DNA of 64,000 bases. Source: an uncultured Bacteroidales bacterium (GTDB taxonomy: Bacteria > Bacteroidota > Bacteroidia > Bacteroidales > F082). A program made the position numbers and the translations under genes. The stretch spans positions 124,001 to 188,000 of the forward strand of contig ONFF01000003.1 in assembly GCA_900317055.1 (NCBI GenBank), written 5' to 3'. A model generated the notes under the pieces. It ran no database searches and was not told the origin of the DNA. It saw only the letters and a program-made list of their open reading frames with translations. This document shows positions 1 to 8,243 of the stretch, piece by piece (position 1 is the first letter of the stretch; each line of letters begins with the position of its first letter).

Positions 1-819
1 AATGGAGATGACCCTCGTGCTCACCAATGATGCCAAATGCATGTTGGCGGAGTCCATGCTGAGCATCACATCCAACTGGCCCATCAGGGCAAGCTCGCCT
101 CGCAAGCCTTGCTGGCTTTTGGCGGGCTGCACGTTGTTGTATTTGCCGCAAAGGCTTTCAATCTGCTGGCTTTCCTCTGTTCCGCCGCCGAAAAGAAAGA
201 CGCGTGTGTTTTCCCTTTCGCTCAAGGTCTTGATGACCTGGTCCATCTTTTCCATAGGATAAACCTTGGCGGGATGCTTGGCAAAGGGCGCGATGCCCAC
301 CCAAGTCTCATTGTCTGCTTTTTGCGTCTCGCAAAAAGCTGAATAGTCGAGCTTTACGAATTGTTGCTTTATCGGAAAACCTAACTGTTCCAACACCTTG
401 GCATAACGCTCAAAAGAGGTGGCCTGCTGCACAAAAACCTTGTTTTTTTGTCGCGTCAAGGCCTTTTTGCCTTTGCGTCCCTTATTGATTTTAGCGACTT
501 TTTTTCGGCGCAAACAGCCTTCGGTGCGAAGCCACCAGGTCCGCAATACATCATGGAAATCGGCGATGTAGTCGAAGTCGCTCAGATGGGCATCGCGCCA
601 AAGGCGGCAGAGCCCGAGCAAACCTTTGTGACGACCTTTCAAATCGGCGGCAAAGAAATGCACATTCTTGGGCATTCGCTCAAACAAAGGTCGCGCCATC
701 TCGCGGCTGAGCATGGTGATGTCCAACTCGGGATATTTCATGGCCAAGTCGTGGACGATAGGCACCGTCATGGCGATGTCGCCCAAGGCTGAGAACCGAA
801 TGACGAGGAGCTTTTTCAT
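1..819 (-). CDS. Glycosyltransferase family 9 (heptosyltransferase-like), C-terminus cut off
   Basis: The reading frame is open from the ATG at 819 down to the window edge, 273 codons, so the C-terminus lies outside. The N-terminus reads MKKLLVIRFSALGDIAMTVP, the usual opening of ADP-heptose:LPS heptosyltransferases. Near the edge comes FLFGGGTEES, then MDSANMHLASL, the acceptor/donor loop of the GT9 fold. Family knowledge: these enzymes add a sugar to the lipopolysaccharide core at the inner face of the cytoplasmic membrane. The DUF4254 gene lies upstream on the same strand, a pairing I recall from other Bacteroidales. The exact sugar cannot be told. Confidence 0.9.
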   Translation of the reverse strand, partial: MKKLLVIRFSALGDIAMTVPIVHDLAMKYPELDITMLSREMARPLFERMPKNVHFFAADLKGRHKGLLGLCRLWRDAHLSDFDYIADFHDVLRTWWLRTEGCLRRKKVAKINKGRKGKKALTRQKNKVFVQQATSFERYAKVLEQLGFPIKQQFVKLDYSAFCETQKADNETWVGIAPFAKHPAKVYPMEKMDQVIKTLSERENTRVFLFGGGTEESQQIESLCGKYNNVQPAKSQQGLRGELALMGQLDVMLSMDSANMHLASLVSTRVISI

Positions 820-845
820 GCTGTTTTTTGTTTAGCTTTGCCGTG

Positions 846-934
846 CATGTCATTCCAAGTAGTGCCTCCTATAGATTCCATTCGCACATGCCTCTACAAG
901 GAATGACATGGGAGGCAGGGTCGGGTGGAATCTA
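846..934. repeat. Interleaved inverted repeats between DUF4254 and the GT9 gene
   Basis: Three inverted-repeat pairs occur in the order A-B-C-A'-B'-C'. They are CATGTCATTCC (846-856) with GGAATGACATG (900-910), TGCCTCC (863-869) with GGAGGCA (911-917), and TAGATTCCA (872-880) with TGGAATCTA (926-934). All are perfect matches. Because they are interleaved rather than nested, only a pseudoknot could form them all at once. No coding potential is seen here. Confidence 0.7.
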
Positions 935-949
935 GGCGCGGCATACTTA

Positions 950-1561
950 TTATTTCTGCCCGTAAAGCACTGGATTCAATGCGGGGTCGTTGTACATCTT
1001 CATCTGCTTGTAGACCTTCATGACCTTTTCGCCTTTTTTGTAGCATTCCATCAGTTGGTCGATGGCGGTGCAGAGGTCGGTGTTTTGTTCCTGCAAAACA
1101 CGTAGTTTTTCCTCACACTTGGCCTTGTGCTCCTCGCTCACATCTTTGCGTTCCACCTCGGCTTTCATGTGGTAGATCTTCAGTTGCAGGATGGAAAGCC
1201 GGTCAATGGCCCAAGCAGGACTCTCCGTGTTGAGCGTAGCATTAGGCTGTGGCTTAACGCGTTGGAACAGCATTAGGTAATAACCATCAATCATCTCCAC
1301 GATGTCGGTGCGGTCTTGGTTAGACTTATCAATGCGACGCTTTAAAGCCAAAGCATCCAAGGGGTCGATGTTCGGGTCGCGGATGAGGTCTTCCAAGTGC
1401 CACTGCACCGTGTCGATCCACACCTTATTATAAAGGTGCCATTCGATGGTCAGCTTTTCATACGGGTTTTCACAAGGATGGTCCACATCGTCAAACTTGT
1501 GATAGCCTTCGATGGCCTGGTTGAAGATGGGGAGGATGGGCTTGGTGGAGAGGATGATCAT
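950..1561 (-). CDS. DUF4254 family protein
   Basis: A 203-residue soluble protein with no signal peptide or membrane segment. Recognisable family features are the N-terminal EWHLYNKVWIDTVQWHLEDLIRD block cut by short turns, DALALKRRIDKSNQDRTDIVE, and the central SPAWAIDRLSILQLKIYHM segment, followed by a helical, charged C-terminal half. The family is restricted largely to Bacteroidota and has no assigned reaction. Its usual position next to a GT9 glycosyltransferase, seen again here, suggests a role in lipopolysaccharide core assembly, but this is inference from context. The start at 1561 is the only ATG that keeps the conserved N-terminus. Confidence 0.85.
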   Translation of the reverse strand: MIILSTKPILPIFNQAIEGYHKFDDVDHPCENPYEKLTIEWHLYNKVWIDTVQWHLEDLIRDPNIDPLDALALKRRIDKSNQDRTDIVEMIDGYYLMLFQRVKPQPNATLNTESPAWAIDRLSILQLKIYHMKAEVERKDVSEEHKAKCEEKLRVLQEQNTDLCTAIDQLMECYKKGEKVMKVYKQMKMYNDPALNPVLYGQK

Positions 1562-1575
1562 AATAGTGAGGTTTT

Positions 1576-1669
1576 AATGCGGAATGCAGAATGTTGAATG
1601 CTGAATGGGGCAAAGCCCAGCGTCGCATTGCGACATTCAGCATTCAGCATTCATAATTCAGCATTCTTT
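1576..1669. repeat. Two opposed arrays of 7-base repeats
   Basis: Five 7-mers beginning AATG (AATGCGG, AATGCAG, AATGTTG, AATGCTG, AATGGGG) run from 1576 to 1610. Five 7-mers beginning ATTC (ATTCAGC three times, ATTCATA, ATTCTTT) run from 1635 to 1669. The second array is largely the reverse complement of the first, so the whole block can fold into a long hairpin. It fills the gap between the DUF4254 start and the aspartate aminotransferase stop. Confidence 0.75.
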
Positions 1670-1672
1670 TAA

Positions 1673-2881
1673 TCAATGCAGCTTGGCAAGAGCGGCCTTG
1701 ATGCGCTTCACAGCCTCGATGAGTTTGTCCTCAGAGGTGGCATACGACAGACGGATGCAGTCGTCGTTGCCAAAGGCATTGCCAGCCACGCAAGCTACGT
1801 GAGCGTTGTAGAGCAACCACATGCAGAGGTCGTCGCTGCCCTTGATGACGGTCTCGCCGTCAGTCTTGCCGTAGAACGACTTCATCTCGGGGAAGACATA
1901 GAAAGCGCCGGCAGGTGTGTTGCACTTCACGCCAGGGATCTCGTTCAGCAGCTTCACGAAGGTGTCGCGGCGGTGACGGAAGGCCTTCAGCATGTCTTGA
2001 ATCTCCTTGGAGTTCTCAGGGCTGAGTTCCATGGCTTTGGCAGCAGCGGCTTGGGCGATGGTGCAGATACCGGAGGTGATTTGGCCTTGGATCTTGTTGG
2101 TGGCCTTTACGATGGCTTGCGGAGCGGCGATGTAGCCGATGCGCCAGCCCGTCATGGCATAGCCTTTAGCCACGCCGTTGACGAGGACAAGACGGCCCTT
2201 CAAGAAGTCGAATTGTCCCATGCTCTCGTGCTTTTGCTCGTATTGGATGAACTCGTAAATCTCATCGGAGATGATGATGATTTGAGGATATTTCTTCAGC
2301 ACCTCGGCGATGGCAGTCAGCTCAGCCTTGGTGAACACGCTGCCGCTGGGGTTGCAAGGCGTGTTGATCATGAACACCTTAGTCTTGGGCGTGATGGCCT
2401 TTTCGAGTTGCTCTGCGGTAATCTTGAAGTCGTGGGCGATGTCGCTCTTGACGATGACGGGCACGCCGCCAGCCAGCTTCACCATTTCGGGGTAGGAGAC
2501 CCAGAACGGGGCGGGGATGATGACTTCGTCGCCGTCGTTGACGACAGCCAAAAGTACATTGTTGATGGCCTGCTTGGCGCCGTTTGAAACCAGCACATCA
2601 GTTTCTTTGTAGTCGAGGCCGTTGTCGCGCTTCAGTTTGTTGGCGATGGCCTTGCGCAGTGCGGGCGTGCCAGGAACGGGCGGATAGTGCGTGTCGTTGC
2701 CGTTGATGGCGTCGATACCGGCTTGCTTGGCCGATTCGGGTGTGTTGAAGTCGGGTTCGCCGATGCTCAGGCTGATGACGTCGATGCCTTGGGCTTTCAG
2801 TTCACGACTCTTGTTGGTCATGGCCAAGGTAGCTGACTCAGCCATGTTCAAAACTCTGTTGGAAAGGATGATTTCGCTCAT
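1673..2881 (-). CDS. aspC: Aspartate aminotransferase, class I PLP enzyme
   Basis: A 402-residue fold type I aminotransferase that transfers the amino group of aspartate to 2-oxoglutarate. Visible motifs: SIGEPDFNTP near residue 40, SNGAKQAI near 100, NTPCNPSG at 173-180, SDEIYEF at 205-211, and VNGVAKGYAMTGWRIGY at 234-250. The PLP-binding lysine is K239 and R247 contacts the phosphate. Length and the GWRIGY block match the Ib subgroup (AatA/AspC-like). Some members also accept prephenate, which the sequence does not settle. It appears to be transcribed alone; the upstream gap holds a palindrome and the downstream gap holds the heptamer arrays. Confidence 0.93.
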   Translation of the reverse strand: MSEIILSNRVLNMAESATLAMTNKSRELKAQGIDVISLSIGEPDFNTPESAKQAGIDAINGNDTHYPPVPGTPALRKAIANKLKRDNGLDYKETDVLVSNGAKQAINNVLLAVVNDGDEVIIPAPFWVSYPEMVKLAGGVPVIVKSDIAHDFKITAEQLEKAITPKTKVFMINTPCNPSGSVFTKAELTAIAEVLKKYPQIIIISDEIYEFIQYEQKHESMGQFDFLKGRLVLVNGVAKGYAMTGWRIGYIAAPQAIVKATNKIQGQITSGICTIAQAAAAKAMELSPENSKEIQDMLKAFRHRRDTFVKLLNEIPGVKCNTPAGAFYVFPEMKSFYGKTDGETVIKGSDDLCMWLLYNAHVACVAGNAFGNDDCIRLSYATSEDKLIEAVKRIKAALAKLH

Positions 2882-2925
2882 GATATGTTTAAGTGTTGAT
2901 TGTTTATTTGTTTAATCGATGTTTT

Positions 2926-2992
2926 GACGCGGGACTTCGGGACTTCGGGACTCCGAGACGATTCACGGCTCGCAGTCTCGCAGTCCCGCGTC
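2926..2992. repeat. GC-rich palindromic repeat upstream of aspC
   Basis: GACGCGGGACT (2926-2936) pairs perfectly with AGTCCCGCGTC (2982-2992). The left side contains a short tandem of GGGACTTC-like units, and the right side contains GCAGTCTCGCAGTCCCG. It stands out as GC-rich in an AT-rich gap between two divergent genes. It looks like a REP-type intergenic palindrome rather than a terminator, since no T-run follows. Confidence 0.6.
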
Positions 2993-3072
2993 TTTGGAAG
3001 GGCAAAGGTAGGCCTTTTTTTAATAGGTAGGGCAGAAATGCCGAATTTTATTCTTTTCATGCGAAGAAAAGG

Positions 3073-3100
3073 TTGCGTAATATTTTTTTTTCTATTTTTG
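3073..3100 (+). promoter_or_regulatory. Bacteroidota-type promoter for the secreted protein gene
   Basis: TATTTTTG at 3093-3100 fits the TAnnTTTG -7 box of Bacteroidota, with a TTG at 3073-3075 as a candidate -33 element, 17 bases upstream. It lies about 35 bases before the ATG at 3135, which supports that start over a longer reading frame. Confidence 0.6.
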
Positions 3101-3134
3101 CAGTTTGATTGACAAATTATCTAAAACAAGAATT

Positions 3135-3761
3135 ATGCGTAAAAATGTTATGAAACTCTTGATGGCAGCCCTCCTGATCGTTGCGGCAGTGCCATTTGTG
3201 AATGCTCAAGTGCATGTAGGCGACATCCTTTGTGAAGGCGACCGTGTGGTCAGTCTGTCGGATTATGATTCAGCCAACGACGCAGCTATTGGTGTTGTGT
3301 TTTATGTGGATGAAACAGGCCAGCACGGATGGGCTGTGTCATTGGATAATGTGGGCCAATGCTCATGGGGAAACTATGACGAAGATACCAAATTGGACAA
3401 TGTGAGAAGTAATTTCAGAGCAGCTCGCGACATGGATGGTTTTGAGCATACCAAGACTATTCTTGAGGAAAACCCTGACTATCCGGCATTCACGATTGTG
3501 GATTTCGAAAACGGTTGGTATCTGCCTGCCATTGGCCAAATGAAGTGCCTCTATTCCAACTTCGACGAGGTGAATGAGGCCCTTGTGAAAGTCGGTGGTA
3601 CGATTTTCGAGCGCAATGGTTACACCTACTGGTCTTCCACCGAGCACTCCTCTTATGGCGCATGGTACATGTGCTCCATTGGCGGATTTGGAAGCACTTC
3701 CGACACTTTCAACGACTGCAAGACATCATCCAGATACGTTAGGAGTGTGAAAGATTTCTAA
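3135..3761 (+). CDS. Secreted DUF1566-like protein of unknown function
   Basis: Taking the ATG at 3135 gives 208 residues with a clear signal peptide: MRKNVMKLLMAALLIVAAV then PFVNAQ, cleaved after NAQ. A frame begins at 3105, but the promoter box at 3093-3100 and the signal peptide favour 3135. The mature part contains GWYLPAIGQMKCLYSNF and ends YWSSTEHSS...RYVRSVKDF. This Trp-Tyr-Leu-Pro / YWSSTE / VR pattern is seen in DUF1566 and related secreted Bacteroidota domains with a C-type-lectin-like look. It has no C-terminal sorting domain. It appears to be a single gene, probably periplasmic or surface-exposed; no function can be given. Confidence 0.7.
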   Translation: MRKNVMKLLMAALLIVAAVPFVNAQVHVGDILCEGDRVVSLSDYDSANDAAIGVVFYVDETGQHGWAVSLDNVGQCSWGNYDEDTKLDNVRSNFRAARDMDGFEHTKTILEENPDYPAFTIVDFENGWYLPAIGQMKCLYSNFDEVNEALVKVGGTIFERNGYTYWSSTEHSSYGAWYMCSIGGFGSTSDTFNDCKTSSRYVRSVKDF

Positions 3762-3813
3762 ATCTTGCATCTCTATTGCCTTAGTAAGGCGTGAGATAAA
3801 TGCCATTACGAAC

Positions 3814-3890
3814 GCTCAGCATGTGTTTTTGATTTCTGCGTATGTATTGCGTGGAATAAGGATTTCATAAACATGTGCTGAGTGTTTTTT
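3814..3890 (+). terminator. Possible terminator after the secreted protein gene
   Basis: An imperfect inverted repeat (GCTCAGCATGTG from 3814 against ACATGTGCTGAGTG to 3884) is followed by a run of six T. The loop is long, about 45 bases, so this is only a candidate. Confidence 0.3.
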
Positions 3891-3914
3891 CCACTATAAC
3901 TGGATTTCAAAACT

Positions 3915-4433
3915 ATGAACACCTGGATTATCTATTCATTGATGGGCGCGGGCCTTCTGCTGATGGTTGCGGCCATGATTCTTTTGTCTCGACTGATTAG
4001 GATGAAAGACGCTGAACTCCGCAATGGAAGCAAGATGGAACTGAAGGTGCAAGCTTTGAAAATCATTATGCCACTGAAAGTGCAGGCATACGAGCGTTTT
4101 CTGCTCTATCTGGAAAGAGTTCAGCTGCCCCAACTGGTGAAGCGTGTCTATGCACCTGGCATGGAGAAAGGTGCGTTCCATCTTCAATTGCTGCAAAACG
4201 TCCGCGAGGAGTTTGAACACAACCTTGCCCAGCAGTTGTATGTTTCCACTTCCACTTGGAATGCTGTGGTGAACGCTAAGGAAGAGCTTGTCAACCAAAT
4301 CAATACGACTTTTGAGCAACTAAAGGATGAGGAGGATGTCTCTATTTTGGCACAGAGCCTTGTGGCCTTGCCCAATCCCATGGTGGAGCAGGCTGTTGCC
4401 ATCTTGAAGCGTGATTTTGAACGGTTGCTGTAA
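3915..4433 (+). CDS. Single-pass membrane protein, conserved in Bacteroidota (DUF7935-like)
   Basis: A 172-residue protein with one N-terminal membrane segment (about residues 5-26) and a basic stretch after it, so the rest is predicted cytoplasmic. The soluble part is helical, with LKVQAYERFLLYLERVQLP near residue 55 and VREEFEHNLAQQLYVS near 95. That QAYER..L.LER pattern recalls a small Bacteroidota family I know only as DUF7935; I am not certain of the match. Its C-terminal VEQAVAILKRDFERLL is coiled-coil-like. It stands alone between a secreted protein and a repeat followed by lpxD. No function is assigned. Confidence 0.6.
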   Translation: MNTWIIYSLMGAGLLLMVAAMILLSRLIRMKDAELRNGSKMELKVQALKIIMPLKVQAYERFLLYLERVQLPQLVKRVYAPGMEKGAFHLQLLQNVREEFEHNLAQQLYVSTSTWNAVVNAKEELVNQINTTFEQLKDEEDVSILAQSLVALPNPMVEQAVAILKRDFERLL

Positions 4434-4451
4434 AAGACATAATGGAGCCTC

Positions 4452-4546
4452 TTGCCGTCATAGCGGTCTTGAACCGCTATCTCCTAAGCGAAAAGGTTGT
4501 CCTCTCTGCAGGGGAGATGGCGGATGTCCCTTCGCCATGACGGCAA
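4452..4546. repeat. Composite palindromic repeat, copy 1
   Basis: The outer arms TTGCCGTCA (4452-4460) and TGACGGCAA (4538-4546) are perfect inverted repeats. Inside are TAGCGGT/ACCGCTA around TCTTGA, ATCTCC/GGAGAT, and GGCGGATGTCCCTTCGCC. The same layout is seen at 24029-24118, and a related one at 25162-25300. Confidence 0.7.
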
Positions 4547-4619
4547 AGGGATAATGATAGTATTTCTCGGTCGATAATAAAACAACAACATTGTCGTTAT
4601 TCTCAAAACACTTGATTGA

Positions 4620-5666
4620 ATGAAATTCACCGCTACTCAAATCGCTGGAATCCTTGAAGGCAAGGTGGAAGGCAATCCTAATGCCGAAGTCTGGAATGTG
4701 GCCAAGATCGAAGAAGGAGCCCCTGGCATGATCAGCTTTTTGGCGAATCCTAAATATACGCACTATATCTATGAGACCCAGTCGTCCATCGTCATTGTGA
4801 ATGACGATTTCGAGGCAACAGCACCCATCCATGCTACTTTGATTCGCGTTCCTGATGCCTATGCATGCTTCGCAAAACTGTTGGCCTTCTACGACCAGAT
4901 GACGCAGAATAAGCAAGGCGTTTCATCGTTGGCTTTTGTCTCATCGACAGCGCAATGCGGTGAAAACCTGTATCTTGGCGAGTTTGTTTTTGTGGGCGAG
5001 AATGCCAAAATCGGCAACAATGTAAAGCTTTATCCTCAGGTGTATGTTGGCGACGGTTGCATCATCGGCGACAACACAGTGTTGTATCCAGGAGTGAAGC
5101 TGTACCGTAATACGGTCATTGGCAGCAACTGTATTCTTCATGCAGGTGCAGTGCTTGGTGCCGATGGCTTCGGCTTTGCGCCACAGCCTGATGGCCATTA
5201 TGAGAAAATCCCTCAGGTGGGTAATGTAGTTGTTGAGGACAATGTGGAGATTGGGGCCAATACCACCATCGACCGCTCCACCATGGGCTCGACTCATGTC
5301 GGCAAGGGCGTGAAATTGGACAATCTAATCCATTTGGCTCACAATGTAGAGATCGGAGAAAACTCCGCTTTGGCGGCTCAGGTGGGTGTCAGCGGCTCGA
5401 CGCATCTCGGAAAGAATTGTGTTGTTGGTGGCCAGTCGGGTTTTGTGGGACATATCAACATTGCCGATGGCTCAAAATTTGGTGGACAGAGTGGCATCAT
5501 GGGCAGCATCAAGGAAGAAAACAAGGAGTTTATGGGCACACCGATACAACCGTTGAGGCAGTATCTGGTCTCCAATGCCCGTTTCCGTCATATTGATGAA
5601 ATGGCCCGCAAACTGGATGCCCTTGAAAAGGAATTGGCCGAATTGAAGGCTAAATCCAACCTTTGA
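4620..5666 (+). CDS. lpxD: UDP-3-O-acylglucosamine N-acyltransferase
   Basis: A 348-residue enzyme of lipid A synthesis that adds the second 3-hydroxyacyl chain, on nitrogen, to UDP-3-O-acylglucosamine. The N-terminal uridine-binding domain (about 1-100) is followed by a left-handed beta-helix of hexapeptide repeats (about 105-310), with GADGFGFA at 180-187 and [13 protein letters not shown] at 234-246. H241 matches the catalytic base of the family. The C-terminal helix (about 325-348) is rich in Lys and Glu, typical of the ACP-recognition tail. Its last 17 bases overlap the end of the convergent DUF218 gene. lpxC and lpxA follow after that gene. Confidence 0.95.
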   Translation: MKFTATQIAGILEGKVEGNPNAEVWNVAKIEEGAPGMISFLANPKYTHYIYETQSSIVIVNDDFEATAPIHATLIRVPDAYACFAKLLAFYDQMTQNKQGVSSLAFVSSTAQCGENLYLGEFVFVGENAKIGNNVKLYPQVYVGDGCIIGDNTVLYPGVKLYRNTVIGSNCILHAGAVLGADGFGFAPQPDGHYEKIPQVGNVVVEDNVEIGANTTIDRSTMGSTHVGKGVKLDNLIHLAHNVEIGENSALAAQVGVSGSTHLGKNCVVGGQSGFVGHINIADGSKFGGQSGIMGSIKEENKEFMGTPIQPLRQYLVSNARFRHIDEMARKLDALEKELAELKAKSNL

Positions 5667-6336
5667 TTCTATAATACGCCAGCGCAAAGTATTCCCTTAC
5701 GCAAGTGATTTCCAGCTTTAAGTAATTGAAAAAAGTGTAGCGCATCTTGACACTTTCAATGGATGGAATGGCTTCATTTCCACCTAGTTTCCTTCTCTTC
5801 AGTGACAAGTCAAAAACAACGGTGGCAGGATAAGCCGCTTTCCCGATGGCATTTTGGAAGCCTGCCTTATTGAGGCATTTCACCGTGCGCCTGACATGCT
5901 CGGGCGAGGTGACGACAATGAAAGGCTCTTCGGACAGTTCTGGATAGTTCGCCATGAGTTCCAATGCCTGTGAGCGTGTATTGGCTCCTTCGGTCATATA
6001 TAATATGCTGTCAACGCCATCTTGGCGTAGAAGTCGGGTCATTTCAGCTTGGCAAAGGGAATCCTCAGGATGCACCAAAATGACTGGGGCTTCAAAATGC
6101 TTGGACAATGCTGCCGTGTGGTAAAGCCGCATTAGGTTGTCTTCGGAGGGCATTCCCGCTCCGCCAAACATCACGATGTGCTGAGGCTGCAAAGGCTTTT
6201 CCATTTTGTTTGGGTTCTGCCCCAGACGGTAATAAGCATAAAATGGCACTGAGGTGAATGCTAAAACTAACATCACGAAAAACAATGCTCCGAGAGTGAA
6301 AATAGTAATTTTTATAATTCTTCCTAAATGCTTCAT
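5650..6336 (-). CDS. DUF218 (SanA/YdcF-like) membrane-anchored protein
   Basis: A 228-residue protein with one N-terminal membrane helix (about residues 9-31). The DUF218 core follows: [23 protein letters not shown], then [13 protein letters not shown], then [14 protein letters not shown]. The family (YdcF, SanA, ElyC) is linked to envelope integrity in other bacteria, but the reaction is not established. Its 3' end overlaps lpxD by 17 bases in convergent orientation, and it sits inside an otherwise continuous lpx group on the opposite strand. The envelope setting supports a cell-surface role, which remains inference. Confidence 0.8.
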   Translation of the reverse strand: MKHLGRIIKITIFTLGALFFVMLVLAFTSVPFYAYYRLGQNPNKMEKPLQPQHIVMFGGAGMPSEDNLMRLYHTAALSKHFEAPVILVHPEDSLCQAEMTRLLRQDGVDSILYMTEGANTRSQALELMANYPELSEEPFIVVTSPEHVRRTVKCLNKAGFQNAIGKAAYPATVVFDLSLKRRKLGGNEAIPSIESVKMRYTFFNYLKLEITCVREYFALAYYRIKGWI

Positions 6337-6392
6337 TGTGTGTGCTTTCTGCTCGTTTTTCTTCTAAAAAGTGTGTAAAGATACGGTTTTTT

Positions 6393-6423
6393 TTGGCGCT
6401 TGTAGAATAATTTCCTATTTTTG
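6393..6423 (+). promoter_or_regulatory. Bacteroidota-type promoter for lpxC-lpxA
   Basis: TATTTTTG at 6416-6423 matches the TAnnTTTG -7 box, with a TTG at 6393-6395 about 20 bases upstream as the -33 element. It lies 40 bases before the lpxC ATG at 6463, in the divergent gap with the DUF218 gene. Confidence 0.6.
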
Positions 6424-6462
6424 CCCGTTTTTTGTGGGAATGTTCCACACAACTTAGTTTTT

Positions 6463-7377
6463 ATGCAAGATAAACAATGTACGCTCAAAAAAAGAGTCAG
6501 TGTCAAAGGAGCAGGGCTTCACACGCGTCAGTGCGGCACCCTCACCTTCAATCCGGCTCCCATAAATTCTGGAATTCGTTTTCGTAGAATTGATATAGAA
6601 ACCCAACCTATTATTGAGGCTGATGTCGACAATGTGATCGATACGGCTCGCGGTACGACCCTCGGCAAGGGCGGTGTGAAGATTTACACTGTTGAGCATG
6701 TCTTGGCTGCTTTGCGTGGCATGGGTATCGATAATGTGCTGATTGACATCGATGTTGAAGAGACTCCAATCATGGACGGTAGCGCCAAATTCTTCGTTGA
6801 GGCCATCCATCAGGCGGGTATCGTTGAGCAGAACGCCCCACGCAATTATCTTGTCATCGAAGAGCCGATTTCCTATAAGAATGAAGTCTTGGGCATTGAG
6901 TTGAAGATTGAGCCTGCAGACACTTTCCAGATTGATGTGAAGGTGAAGTACAATACCCGCGTGCTTGATGAGCAACATGCTTCTTTGCATGACCTGAAGA
7001 ACTTCGAAAGCGAGATAGCGCCTTGCCGTACTTTTGTTTTCTTGCACGAGTTGGAGACCCTTATCAGCCGTAACCTCATCAAAGGCGGCGACCTTACCAA
7101 TGCCATTGTGTTCGTCAACCGCAATGTTTCGTCAGAAGAACTTGACCATATTGCCGCTTTCTTTAAGAAGCCGAAAGTTACGGTCAAGGAATGTGGTATC
7201 CTGAACAATGTGGAACTCTATTTCGAAAACGAGCCCGCTCGTCACAAGCTCTTGGATGTAATCGGTGACCTTACTTTGGTCGGTCGTCCTATTCTTGGAA
7301 AAGTTACCGCAGTGAAGCCTGGCCACTTCTCCAACACCTCTTTCGCCAGAAAGATTAAGCACACCTTATTATATTAA
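6463..7377 (+). CDS. lpxC: UDP-3-O-acyl-N-acetylglucosamine deacetylase
   Basis: The committed step of lipid A synthesis, a zinc-dependent deacetylase. With the ATG at 6463 the protein has 304 residues and the zinc ligands fall at H79 (in YTVEHV), H261 and D265 (in HKLLDVIGDL), with the catalytic histidine at H288 (in PGHFSNT). This matches the E. coli spacing. The frame runs upstream to an ATG at 6421, but that lies inside the promoter box. In the Bacteroidota I know, LpxC is normally fused to a FabZ dehydratase, giving about 460 residues. Here the protein stops at the end of the LpxC domain and lpxA starts two bases later. Confidence 0.95.
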   Translation: MQDKQCTLKKRVSVKGAGLHTRQCGTLTFNPAPINSGIRFRRIDIETQPIIEADVDNVIDTARGTTLGKGGVKIYTVEHVLAALRGMGIDNVLIDIDVEETPIMDGSAKFFVEAIHQAGIVEQNAPRNYLVIEEPISYKNEVLGIELKIEPADTFQIDVKVKYNTRVLDEQHASLHDLKNFESEIAPCRTFVFLHELETLISRNLIKGGDLTNAIVFVNRNVSSEELDHIAAFFKKPKVTVKECGILNNVELYFENEPARHKLLDVIGDLTLVGRPILGKVTAVKPGHFSNTSFARKIKHTLLY

Positions 7378-7379
7378 TC

Positions 7380-8171
7380 ATGAACCATCCTTTAGCCTAT
7401 ATCCATCCTAATGCCCGCATCGCCGAAGATGTGAAGATTGAGGCTTTCGCATGGATTGGTGAAGATGTTGAGATTGGCTCGGGCACTTGGATTGGTCCCA
7501 ATGCTGTCATTATGGACGGCGCTCGCATCGGAAAGAATTGCAAGATCTTTCCGGGTGCCGTGATTTCGGCCATTCCTCAAGACTTGAAATACAAAGGTGA
7601 GACTACCTATTGCTATATCGGCGACGGTACAACGGTGCGCGAGTCGGCAACGGTCAACAAAGGCACGGCTGCCTCTGGCAAGACGGTGGTGGGCGATGAT
7701 TGCCTGCTCATGGCTTTCACCCATGTCGCGCACGACTGCTACCTTGGCAATCATGTTATCATGGCCAATGCTGCCACTTTGGCGGGTCATATCACCGTCG
7801 ATGATTGGGCTATCTTTGGCGGTTTGGCAGCTGTAAGCCAGTTCTGCCGTATTGGTTCCCATGTGATGATTTGCGGTGGCGCCTTGGTCAATAAGGACAT
7901 TCCGCCGTTTGTGAAGACAGGTCCAGGTTATCCGGTGTGCTATGCTGGTGTCAATTCCATAGGTCTGATGCGTCGTGGGTTCTGCCGACAGCGCATCAAC
8001 GCCATTCAGGATGTCTATCGTGTGATTTATAGCGTCGGAATGAATGTCACCCAGTCGGTGCAATACATCCGAGAGAACCTTCCCGTTTCGGAAGACCGCG
8101 ATTTCATCCTTGATTTCATTGAAAATTCCAAGATCGGCATCATGAAGAATGCCATCGGGAACGAGGAATAA
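7380..8171 (+). CDS. lpxA: UDP-N-acetylglucosamine O-acyltransferase
   Basis: The first enzyme of lipid A synthesis, adding a 3-hydroxyacyl chain from ACP to UDP-GlcNAc. It has 263 residues, the normal size. The first two-thirds is a left-handed beta-helix of hexapeptide repeats, with MAFTHVAHDCYLGN at 111-124; H118 corresponds to the catalytic H125 of E. coli. GHITVDDWAIFGG and the C-terminal helical domain (from about 190) follow. It starts two bases after the lpxC stop, so the two are surely co-transcribed, and a terminator hairpin follows 20 bases downstream. Confidence 0.95.
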   Translation: MNHPLAYIHPNARIAEDVKIEAFAWIGEDVEIGSGTWIGPNAVIMDGARIGKNCKIFPGAVISAIPQDLKYKGETTYCYIGDGTTVRESATVNKGTAASGKTVVGDDCLLMAFTHVAHDCYLGNHVIMANAATLAGHITVDDWAIFGGLAAVSQFCRIGSHVMICGGALVNKDIPPFVKTGPGYPVCYAGVNSIGLMRRGFCRQRINAIQDVYRVIYSVGMNVTQSVQYIRENLPVSEDRDFILDFIENSKIGIMKNAIGNEE

Positions 8172-8190
8172 CCTTTTGGTTTACATAATA

Positions 8191-8222
8191 AAAAACCGCT
8201 GTCAAGTTGGGCAGCGGTTTTT
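8191..8222. terminator. Bidirectional rho-independent terminator between lpxA and the serpin gene
   Basis: AAAAACCGCTG (8191-8201) pairs perfectly with CAGCGGTTTTT (8212-8222) around a 10-base loop. The A-run and T-run flank the stem, so it can serve lpxA from the left and the leftward serpin gene from the right. Confidence 0.85.
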
Positions 8223-8243
8223 TGTTTTGTCGTTGTTTGGGAC

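Noticed and set aside
1576..1669. CRISPR-like array
   Set aside because: Units are seven bases long with no spacers, and the two halves are inverted; no cas genes are present.
1676..2587. A 303-codon frame on the plus strand
   Set aside because: It is the antisense shadow of the aspartate aminotransferase, whose motifs are complete.
7372..7382. Frameshift remnant of a FabZ domain after lpxC
   Set aside because: Only two bases separate the lpxC stop from the lpxA start, so there is no room for a decayed domain.
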